Shown: one piece after another, positions 15,289 to 21,376 of the stretch
Numbering within the stretch: position 1 is the stretch's first letter
How the letters are laid out: each line of letters opens with the position of its first letter
Notes under the pieces: generated by a model
What the model was told of the DNA's origin: nothing
Seen by the model: only the letters and a program-made list of their open reading frames with translations
Databases searched by the model: none
From: Phyllobacteriaceae bacterium UBA1059
GTDB taxonomy: Bacteria; Pseudomonadota; Alphaproteobacteria; Rhizobiales; Rhizobiaceae
DNA length: 21,376 nucleotides
Direction of reading: 5' to 3'
Assembly (NCBI GenBank): GCA_002316345.1
Contig: DCDI01000085.1
Coordinates: 4,230 to 25,605, forward strand
Translations under genes and position numbers: made by a program

Positions 15289-16670
15289 GCTTGCCGCAGC
15301 TTCCGCCGGTGATCGTCGGCGCTGGTCCAGCAGGACTTGCCTGTGCCGCAACCTTGGTGGAAGCGGGACTGCGCCCGATCTTGCTTGAGGAAGCGCGGCG
15401 ACCGGGCGGGCAGGGCACCCGCCGACTGTCGCCGGCCATGATGCCGTTTGCGGAGCAGTTCTTGGGACGAGCTTACGCAAACAAGACCGCGACACGCGAA
15501 GCCCTCGAAGATCGCCTTCTTACCCGCTGCGACTGGCGGCCTGGCACATTGGCCTGGGGCATCTTCGAGGATTGCCTGGAGGTGGTGCAGGATGGTCGGC
15601 ATGATAGCATTCGGTTCGATCAGTTGCTGGTCGCTGTCGGTGCGACCGACCGGCTGATGGCCCTGCCTGGCTGGACTTTGCCGGGTGTTTTCACCTTGGG
15701 TGGAGCGCAGGTCGCGCTCAAGCAGCATTCAGCCTTCATCGGCCAGCGCGTGGTCATGGCCGGCTCGTCGCCGCTGCTCTACCTCGCCGCAGTTCAATAT
15801 GCCCGCATGGGGCTGGCCGATCTCACCGTGGTCGACACGTCGAAGCCGGCAGACAAACGCCGCGCTGCCATCGGCATGGCGCTGTCAGCACCGACCACAT
15901 TTGCAGAAGGCCTGCTCCTCCTTGCCGAACTGAGACGCAAAGGAGTACGGCGCATCGAAGGTGCAGAGCTTCTTCGTGTAAACGGAACGAATAGGGTCGA
16001 AGCCATCGAGATCCGCCATGCTGACGGACGTGTTGAGGCGTTGAGCTGCGATGCCGTAGCGCTGGGCCATGGCCTCCGTCCGGAAACGCAACTGGCTGAA
16101 CTCGCTGGCGCAAAGCTTAAGTTCGACCCGATCTTACGCAACTGGTTTCCCGAAACAGACGAAGACGGACGCGCCGGTGATCGCCTCTGGCTCGCCGGCG
16201 ATAGCGCGATGACCGGCGGGCAGATCGCTGCGGCAGAAAGCGGGCGCTTGGCCGCTTATTCTATGCTTTCAGCGAGAGGCATGACCGTGCCTGCAGACGT
16301 AACCAAGCTGCGTCGGAGCGTTGCGAAACTTCGTCTCTTTCAGCAGCGAATGGCCTCTGCCTTCCGTTGGCCGAGCCACCTTGCTGCCGATCTGCCTGAC
16401 GAGACAATCGTGTGCCGTTGCGAGCGTGTCCACGCCGGTGCGATCCGCGAAGCCGTTCGCAAGCAAGCCGGACCGGTCGAGGTCAACCGCGTGAAAGCGG
16501 TCACACGCTGCGGAATGGGGCGCTGCCAAGGCCGCTTCTGCGGCCAAACCCTGCAGGAACTGACCGCGGTGACCAGCGGCGTGCCGGTGGAAACCGTTGG
16601 CCGTTTGCGTGCTCAGGCGCCGGTACGTCCGATCCCCATCGAAGCGGCAATGAAAGAGGACGGTCTTTGA
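15285..16670 (+). CDS. FAD/[2Fe-2S] oxidoreductase subunit (HcnB/OoxA/NoxA-like)
   Basis: A 461-residue flavoprotein subunit. The N-terminal FAD motif is VIVGAGPAGLACAATLVEAG with GAGPAG at 12-17, followed by RRPGGQG. A second nucleotide region follows near residues 114-123 (LLVAVGATDR) and the closing LWLAGDSAMTGG is at 301-312. The C-terminal domain carries a BFD-like iron-sulphur cysteine set: Cys377 and Cys379 (VCRCER), Cys409, Cys414 and Cys419 (RCGMGRCQGRFCG). This architecture is that of HcnB and the A subunit of octopine/nopaline oxidases, and it connects a substrate-oxidising flavoprotein to the ferredoxin subunit. ATG 15285 overlaps the previous TGA; the longer upstream frame lies inside the ferredoxin gene. 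Confidence 0.9.
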   Translation: MSLPQLPPVIVGAGPAGLACAATLVEAGLRPILLEEARRPGGQGTRRLSPAMMPFAEQFLGRAYANKTATREALEDRLLTRCDWRPGTLAWGIFEDCLEVVQDGRHDSIRFDQLLVAVGATDRLMALPGWTLPGVFTLGGAQVALKQHSAFIGQRVVMAGSSPLLYLAAVQYARMGLADLTVVDTSKPADKRRAAIGMALSAPTTFAEGLLLLAELRRKGVRRIEGAELLRVNGTNRVEAIEIRHADGRVEALSCDAVALGHGLRPETQLAELAGAKLKFDPILRNWFPETDEDGRAGDRLWLAGDSAMTGGQIAAAESGRLAAYSMLSARGMTVPADVTKLRRSVAKLRLFQQRMASAFRWPSHLAADLPDETIVCRCERVHAGAIREAVRKQAGPVEVNRVKAVTRCGMGRCQGRFCGQTLQELTAVTSGVPVETVGRLRAQAPVRPIPIEAAMKEDGL

Positions 16671-17830
16671 CGCGCTCGTCTTCGTTCGACGCCATCATCA
16701 TCGGCGGTGGCTTGTTCGGTTGCTTCGCCGGCCTGTTCCTTGCTCGCTCAGGCCAGCGCGTCGCGGTGCTGGAACGCGGCTATGTCGGCGCGCAATCGAG
16801 CGGTGCCAATTTCGGTGGTCTCCGACTGCAAGGTCGATCCCTGAGCCAATATCCGCTTTCGCTTGCGGCCCAGCATCACTGGGAGACGTTTGAAGAGCTG
16901 ACCGGCGAAGGCTGCGAATACGACCGTAACGGAATGGTCTATTTCGCCCACACCGACGCTGGTCGTGAGCGCTTGCTTGGCTATGCCGAAAACTCGCGCA
17001 AGTGCGGTTTGGAGATTGCGCTGTGGGAGAGCGAAGCCCTGCGCCGCAACCTTCCCTGGCTCGCACCCTCCGCTCTGATCGCGTCCTTCTCGCCGCGCTG
17101 CGCCGTCGCCAATCCCCGCACCGCAACGCCTGTCGTCGCGCGCGCCATGATCGGGGCGGGCGGGGCTTTGCTGCAGAACTGCGACGTGACGCAGGTCGAT
17201 CACAAGGACGGTCTCTTCACCGTCTCGGGAACCGGCTTCGAGCCTTTAACCGCACCGGTCCTCGTCAATGCCGCCGGCGGATGGGCTGGTCAGCTGGCCA
17301 AGCAGTTCGGCGAAGACGTCCCGCTCTTCTCCGCCGGCCCGCCGCAGTTCGTCACGGAACCGCTTCCCTATGTCCTCCAGCCTTCGGTCTATGCCATCGA
17401 AGGCGACATGATCCTGCGCCAGACGACGCGCGGCAACTTCATTTTTGCTGGCTATCCGCGAACGCTAGCCAACGCCGACGGCCGCCATACCTTCGTTCCC
17501 CCGCACAAGACCCTCAACGGCATGCGCGCCGTCGCCACGCACATCCCGGCGCTCCGCCATGCTGAGGTGATGCGCGTTTGGTCCGGTGTGGAAGGCTATT
17601 TGCCGGACATGCTGCCGATCATCGGCGCAAGCCAGACTACCCCCGGCCTCTTCCACGCCTTCGGCGGCAGCGGCGGTGGGTTCCAGATCGCGCCGGCGGT
17701 CGGAGAATGCCTGGCGCATCTGATCTGCGGCGATACTCCGCCCGTCGATCTTGCTCCCTACGCCATCAGCCGCTTCGCTTCGGCGATCGAGGCCAGTGAA
17801 AAACTGACGCGGGAATTTGATCGGGTTTGA
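16667..17830 (+). CDS. DAO-type FAD-dependent amino-acid/amine dehydrogenase subunit (HcnC/OoxB/NoxB-like)
   Basis: A 387-residue glycine/D-amino-acid oxidase-like flavoprotein, probably the subunit that oxidises the C-N bond. Residues 9-18 (AIIIGGGLFG) and Glu36 in VLERG form the FAD-binding unit. SSGANFGGLRLQ follows, and VWSGVEGYLPDMLPIIG with HAFGGSGGGFQIAPAVGE is the DAO C-terminal signature. The start is an unusual TTG at 16667, sharing its last two bases with the preceding TGA (TTGA) and preceded by AGAGGA 6 nt away. No ATG in this frame fits before the FAD motif. With the two preceding genes it should form a membrane-associated heterotrimeric dehydrogenase passing electrons to the respiratory chain, as HcnABC-type enzymes do. 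Substrate unknown. Confidence 0.9.
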   Translation: MTRSSSFDAIIIGGGLFGCFAGLFLARSGQRVAVLERGYVGAQSSGANFGGLRLQGRSLSQYPLSLAAQHHWETFEELTGEGCEYDRNGMVYFAHTDAGRERLLGYAENSRKCGLEIALWESEALRRNLPWLAPSALIASFSPRCAVANPRTATPVVARAMIGAGGALLQNCDVTQVDHKDGLFTVSGTGFEPLTAPVLVNAAGGWAGQLAKQFGEDVPLFSAGPPQFVTEPLPYVLQPSVYAIEGDMILRQTTRGNFIFAGYPRTLANADGRHTFVPPHKTLNGMRAVATHIPALRHAEVMRVWSGVEGYLPDMLPIIGASQTTPGLFHAFGGSGGGFQIAPAVGECLAHLICGDTPPVDLAPYAISRFASAIEASEKLTREFDRV

Positions 17831-17890
17831 GCCGAACAAAGCCGGCATAAGGCTGCGGAAAAGGGGGCAATAACCGGGGAAATGATCCGA

Positions 17891-17926
17891 AAAAGCGGAT
17901 GGCTCCGCCCGAAACATCCCGCTTTT
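17891..17926. terminator. Candidate bidirectional terminator between convergent genes
   Basis: AAAAGCGG (17891-17898) and CCGCTTTT (17919-17926) form an 8-bp stem, extendable by AT/AT with one bulged base, around a GC-containing loop. A-run on one side and T-run on the other fit factor-independent termination in both directions between the flavoprotein operon and the SorC-family gene. The four-base T-run is short, so strength is uncertain. Confidence 0.5.
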
Positions 17927-17957
17927 GCGTCGCCACAACCCGGTTTTGTGCTGCGAC

Positions 17958-18920
17958 TTACCGGATTTGCAGCACCGCGCGGGCCGTATTTTCATCGGTA
18001 ATGAAAGCGTTGGCGAGCTTGCCGGTGAGGGCGGCGCGGATGGCTGGAACGCGAATTTCGCCCGAGCTGACGAGCAGCGTCGTCTGCTTGCTGTCGGGTG
18101 AGCGGAGCAACGAGGTCAGCCGATCGAAGTAGCCGGTCTCGATGAACCAGCCTTCCTTGTCGATCACCCCGCCGAGGATTTCGCCGACGGCGCCCGCATC
18201 CATGGCTTCCGCAAGTTCGCGGTCGCTGATGAAACCATCGAGATGAACGCCAGCCTGCCAGCCAACATTGCCGCTGCCCATCACCAGCAAATTGGCCTCA
18301 TCGACCAGAGTTCTCAGCGTCTTATAGCCGAGCTGAGCCTGAAGGATCTCGCGGTCGGAAGTCGTCGCCGTCACCAGAGGCATCGGCAGCGGGTAGCTTT
18401 GCGCACCGATTCGTTCCGCCAGCTTTGTCACCACATCGTGACGCGATGCCCGTCCGGTCGGAGTGAGGTTGCCCATGAGCGACACGCAGCGATGCTGTGG
18501 CCGGTCCATGGAACCGACGCGCAGCACGGTTTCCCGCATCGCGGTGCCATTGCCGACGGCGATGGTGAAGGGCGATTTCTGGGTCAGCAGGTTGTCGAGA
18601 TAAAGCGCGGCTACGGTTGCCGCAGACGGAATGTCTTCCGTGCTGCCGGCCTCGCTCAAGGACACTTCGCAGAACTGAAGGTCGAAGCGCTCTTTGAGCT
18701 GGTCCGCCAGGGCGATGCACTCGGCAAGTGGGTGCCGGACCTGGAAGCTGATCAGGTTTTCGCTGAGCGCCAGCGCGATCAGGCGCTGGACGATCTGGCG
18801 GGAAATGCCGAGATCCCCGGCGATATCGTCCTGTCGCTTGCCTTTGACGTAATAGAGCCAGGCCGCGCGTGCAGCCTGGTCGAGCCGTCGATCGGCTTCG
18901 CTTCTCTCGGTAACTGCCAT
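17958..18920 (-). CDS. SorC/DeoR-family sugar-binding transcriptional regulator
   Basis: A 320-residue regulator of normal SorC/LsrR length. The helix-turn-helix is at about 28-58 (RQDDIAGDLGISRQIVQRLI). From about residue 62 it carries the sugar-binding effector domain, with AVGNGTAMRETV, CVSLMGNLTPTG and LLVMGSGNVGW as typical glycine-rich phosphate-binding stretches. Such regulators respond to phosphorylated sugars or polyols. The ATG at 18920 has only a weak ribosome-binding site. It is the last gene of the module-C operon, 24 bp after the amidohydrolase, so it probably regulates the transporter genes it is transcribed with. Confidence 0.9.
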   Translation of the reverse strand: MAVTERSEADRRLDQAARAAWLYYVKGKRQDDIAGDLGISRQIVQRLIALALSENLISFQVRHPLAECIALADQLKERFDLQFCEVSLSEAGSTEDIPSAATVAALYLDNLLTQKSPFTIAVGNGTAMRETVLRVGSMDRPQHRCVSLMGNLTPTGRASRHDVVTKLAERIGAQSYPLPMPLVTATTSDREILQAQLGYKTLRTLVDEANLLVMGSGNVGWQAGVHLDGFISDRELAEAMDAGAVGEILGGVIDKEGWFIETGYFDRLTSLLRSPDSKQTTLLVSSGEIRVPAIRAALTGKLANAFITDENTARAVLQIR

Positions 18921-18944
18921 GATCGTCTTAACGCTGTTGGCTGC

Positions 18945-19664
18945 TTAGAGCTTTAGGATCTTGGCGATGTTGCCGCCGACGATGGCGCGATAACCCTCCG
19001 GATCATCGGTGGCGCGTTCCATTTTCTTGAATTCGAATTCATAGTCCACGAAGGGGGAGTCCGTGCCCCAGATGACCTTCTCGGGTCCCAGTGCCTTGAC
19101 CGCCGTCTGAATCTCGAAGATCGGCGCGCGCGAGGTTTCGAGGTAGAGGTTCGGGCATTCCTGAGCGTATTCGATGGCCTGCTCGACCGACCAGAAGAAG
19201 CCCATATGCGCCATCAGCAGCGTCACATCCGGGAAGCGCTTGGCCATGATACGGAATTCGGGCGGGCTGTTGAGCAGGTCGCTCGCGCCATGCACGATGA
19301 CCGGGATGCCGTACTCATCCGCGATCTTGAACAGCGGGTCGACCAGACCGGAATCTGAAAGATGATAGCCGTTGATGGTCGGATGCAGCTTCAAGCCCTT
19401 GAAGCCCCAGTCGCGGATGCAGCGCCGAACTTCTTCGGCGGCATCGGGCTGCCAGGGATTGACCGCGCAATAGGGGATTAAGCGATCCGGAAACTCGTCA
19501 TAGGCTTCCTTGATCGGATCGTTGGTGAAGTTGCCTTCAACAAAGGGGAACATGACGGCCTTGTCGACGCCGACCGCGTCAATCTTGGCGACGAGGTCCG
19601 CTCCGGTCTGCCGCGCGCCATGGCGAATGCCAAGGTGATTATGGGCATCGATGATCAGCGTCAT
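18945..19664 (-). CDS. Amidohydrolase-family TIM-barrel protein (amidohydrolase 2, COG2159-like)
   Basis: A 239-residue metal-dependent hydrolase or decarboxylase-fold enzyme. Metal-ligand candidates in order are His8 and His10 (DAHNHLG), His125 (VIVHGAS), His153 (LMAHMGF) and Asp202 (WGTDSPF), with GFKGLKLHP around residues 88-95. Family members include lactonases acting on sugar lactones and acid decarboxylases. Beside sugar ABC permeases and a sugar-sensing regulator, a lactonase role is a reasonable guess but not shown. It is short for the family, where about 270-330 is common, yet all ligands are present. GGAGGA lies 6-7 nt before ATG 19664. Confidence 0.85.
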   Translation of the reverse strand: MTLIIDAHNHLGIRHGARQTGADLVAKIDAVGVDKAVMFPFVEGNFTNDPIKEAYDEFPDRLIPYCAVNPWQPDAAEEVRRCIRDWGFKGLKLHPTINGYHLSDSGLVDPLFKIADEYGIPVIVHGASDLLNSPPEFRIMAKRFPDVTLLMAHMGFFWSVEQAIEYAQECPNLYLETSRAPIFEIQTAVKALGPEKVIWGTDSPFVDYEFEFKKMERATDDPEGYRAIVGGNIAKILKL

Positions 19665-19692
19665 GGGAAGTCCTCCGTTGAGATCTTGCGTT

Positions 19693-20685
19693 CTAGTGCT
19701 TGCGCTTCAGGGCGCCGATCGCCATCGCCAGCAGGATGAACCCGCCATTCAGCGCGTAGCGATAAGGGGCGCCGAGGCCCAGCAGCGTTAAGCCGTTGCT
19801 GAGGAAGCCGATGAACAGTGCCCCCATCAGCGTGCCGGGAATGCTCATCTCGCCCTGGCGTGATGCGAGTGTTCCGAGATAGGCGGCGGCAAAGGCGTCG
19901 AGTAGGAAGGGCTCGGCACCGCGCGGCATGGCGATGCCGGTGCGCGACACAAGCGCAACGCCGGCAAGCGCCGCCAGAACACCGGCGATCACGAAGCCCA
20001 AGCCGAATGTCAGGCGGATGTCGATGCCGGCAAGGAACGCGGCGCGGACATTGCTGCCCACAGCCTTGGCGTAGCGCGCAAACGGCGTGAAGCGCATGAC
20101 CACGAAGACGACGAGGAAGACGACGAGAGCCAGCACGATCAGCGCCGCGACCGGTCCCAGATCCTTTTGCCCCAACCACAGGAAGTCGCGAGTGACGGAA
20201 CGCGGCAGAGTGAACAGGATCTGCGGCTCGGCACCGTTGGTTGCCATCAACTCGCCCGAGCGAATGATGAACATCATGCCCAGCGTGCCGATGATGGCGG
20301 GGATGCCGACATAGGCCATCAACACCGCATTCACGAGGCCGACCACCAGGCCGAACAGAAGCGGAAGCGCGAAAGCCATCCAGATCGGATATTTGGCTAT
20401 GATCAGCATGGCTGCAATGAGACCGGCCGCATCCGCCGTCTGTGCGATGGACAAATCGACGCCGCGCATCTTCATGACGATCGTCAGGCCGAGAGCCATG
20501 ATCATCACGATGCCGCTTTGACGAAAGACGTTCTCGATATTGGCAGCCGAAAGAAAGGCGGGCTTCAGATACCAGAAGATGCCGAGCACGAAGATCATGC
20601 CGAGGATCGCGCCGTAATCGCGCAACAGACCAAGCACCGAGATCGAGGCGGTCGAGGACTTCGGCAGGTTTGATGAAACAGACAT
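19693..20685 (-). CDS. Sugar ABC transporter permease, RbsC type
   Basis: A 330-residue inner-membrane permease of the ribose/xylose/AI-2 import class. After a short polar N-terminus it shows about eight to ten hydrophobic segments. Class features include MALGLTIVMKMRGVDLSIAQ (the RbsC-like GGIDLS position is changed to RGVDLS) and GTLGMMFIIRSGELM. Near the C-terminus are AAAYLGTLASRQGEMSIPGT and FIGFLSNGLTLLGL. GAGGAG lies 7 nt before ATG 20685 and overlaps the region of the preceding stop (20697-20699). It is the second of two adjacent, non-identical permeases, so the membrane channel is probably a heterodimer. Confidence 0.92.
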   Translation of the reverse strand: MSVSSNLPKSSTASISVLGLLRDYGAILGMIFVLGIFWYLKPAFLSAANIENVFRQSGIVMIMALGLTIVMKMRGVDLSIAQTADAAGLIAAMLIIAKYPIWMAFALPLLFGLVVGLVNAVLMAYVGIPAIIGTLGMMFIIRSGELMATNGAEPQILFTLPRSVTRDFLWLGQKDLGPVAALIVLALVVFLVVFVVMRFTPFARYAKAVGSNVRAAFLAGIDIRLTFGLGFVIAGVLAALAGVALVSRTGIAMPRGAEPFLLDAFAAAYLGTLASRQGEMSIPGTLMGALFIGFLSNGLTLLGLGAPYRYALNGGFILLAMAIGALKRKH

Positions 20686-20696
20686 CGCGATGCTCC

Positions 20697-21376
20697 TCAG
20701 AAGATCAAGACCTGGCCGATGCCACGCTTGTGGATCACGCCAAGTGCGATGGAGAGGATGAGAACGAGACCCTGGATCCCGGGCAGGGCCTGGCTCGAAA
20801 TCCCGATGAGGATGAGGCCGTTGGACAGAGAAGCGAGGAACAGGGCTGCGATCAGCGTTCCGACGACGTTGAGTTCGCCCGCCTTGTTCAACGTGCTGCC
20901 GAGGAAGGCGGCGGCCAGGGCGCTGATCAGGAAGTCGATGCCGGTGGCCAGCGCAGACGCGCCATAGGAGTATGAGGCGAGGATCACGCCTGCCAGACCT
21001 AGCACCAGACCGCCCAGCATGAAGGATGCGGTGGCATAGCGGGCGCGACCGATGCCGCGCAGCTCAGCCGCGACGAGGTTTTGGCCGACCGCATACATGC
21101 GCAGGCCAAGCCGGGTGCGCTTCAGCACAAAATGCAGGATTGCAGTCGTGGCAAGAAGCAGGAGCAGCACGAAGGGTACGGGGCCGACATAGCCCTGACC
21201 GATGAAGAAGAAGGCGGGCTGGTTGGCGAGGGTGAGAGCCTGTCCGCCATTGTAAAGCAGCGTTGCGCCCATCGCGACAAACATGACCCCGAGTGTGGCG
21301 ACGAAGGCGGGCATGCCGAAGATCAGCACGAGGGCAGCGTTGACGGCGCCTGCGACCAGGCCGGTCAAGGCGCCGA
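20697..21376 (-). CDS. Sugar ABC transporter permease, RbsC type (partial, N-terminus beyond window)
   Basis: The C-terminal 226 or so residues of a second RbsC-class permease; the frame stays open to the right edge, so the true start lies outside. Visible features are AGAVNAALVLIFGMPAFVATLGVMF, YNGGQALTLANQPAFFFIG, MYAVGQNLVAAELRGIGRAR (a cytoplasmic EAA-like loop) and AAAFLGSTLNKAGELNVVGT, followed by SLSNGLILIG. These align in order with the neighbouring permease. An ATPase of the RbsA type and a ribose-like binding protein are expected upstream, beyond the window. Only 11 bp separate its stop from the next ATG. Confidence 0.9.
   Translation of the reverse strand, partial: GALTGLVAGAVNAALVLIFGMPAFVATLGVMFVAMGATLLYNGGQALTLANQPAFFFIGQGYVGPVPFVLLLLLATTAILHFVLKRTRLGLRMYAVGQNLVAAELRGIGRARYATASFMLGGLVLGLAGVILASYSYGASALATGIDFLISALAAAFLGSTLNKAGELNVVGTLIAALFLASLSNGLILIGISSQALPGIQGLVLILSIALGVIHKRGIGQVLIF

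Noticed and set aside
14980..17830. Calling the three-gene set hydrogen cyanide synthase or octopine oxidase outright
   Set aside because: The subunit architecture is shared by many amino-acid and opine dehydrogenases. Transporter, ligase and crotonase partners do not fit cyanide synthesis, so only the family resemblance is claimed.
1..21376. Search by eye for tRNA, rRNA, CRISPR arrays, transposase genes and attachment-site repeats
   Set aside because: Nothing convincing was seen; gaps between genes are short and none holds cloverleaf, spacer-repeat or terminal-inverted-repeat structure.

Overview
The window is a GC-rich (about 60% by eye) stretch from an alphaproteobacterium, most likely a Rhizobiales member. 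This rests on the dense catabolic operons, Tat-exported binding proteins, HcnABC/octopine-oxidase-like dehydrogenase genes and LacI, IclR and SorC regulators next to ABC and TRAP importers. No tRNA, rRNA, insertion sequence or CRISPR array is visible. The longest gene-free stretch is 13858-14104 (247 bp). The region reads as three uptake-plus-catabolism modules placed back to back, each with its own regulator.

Module A (1-6279) looks like an acid-sugar module. On the minus strand a LacI-family regulator is followed by a fused DctQ-DctM TRAP permease that runs off the left edge. Divergent from it, on the plus strand, are a Tat-exported DctP binding protein, a VOC-fold protein, a RuBisCO-like protein that keeps most catalytic residues, and a DUF1537 acid-sugar kinase. 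RuBisCO-like proteins and DUF1537 kinases are known to act together in D-apiose/3-oxo-isoapionate catabolism. No recognisable oxidoisomerase or dehydrogenase is present in this module, so the substrate and the role of the VOC protein are open.

Module B (6307-17830) is centred on an IclR regulator. To its left, on the minus strand, lies a probable six-gene operon: crotonase, polyamine/opine-type ABC importer (binding protein, ATPase, fused two-domain permease), acyl-CoA ligase and a saccharopine-dehydrogenase-like protein. To its right, on the plus strand, is a tightly overlapping three-gene set resembling HcnABC and octopine/nopaline oxidase: a small [2Fe-2S] protein, an FAD protein with a BFD-like cluster domain and a DAO-type flavoprotein. 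Both promoter regions carry the same 33-bp element (27 of 33 positions identical, ungapped), which ties the two operons into one regulon. I infer uptake of a nitrogenous carboxylic acid, CoA activation, crotonase chemistry and amine oxidation. I do not recognise this combination as a described pathway.

Module C (17958-21376), on the minus strand, holds two RbsC-type sugar ABC permeases (the first cut by the right edge), a small TIM-barrel amidohydrolase and a SorC-family regulator as the last gene. The ATPase and binding protein presumably lie beyond the right edge. A candidate terminator hairpin separates modules B and C.
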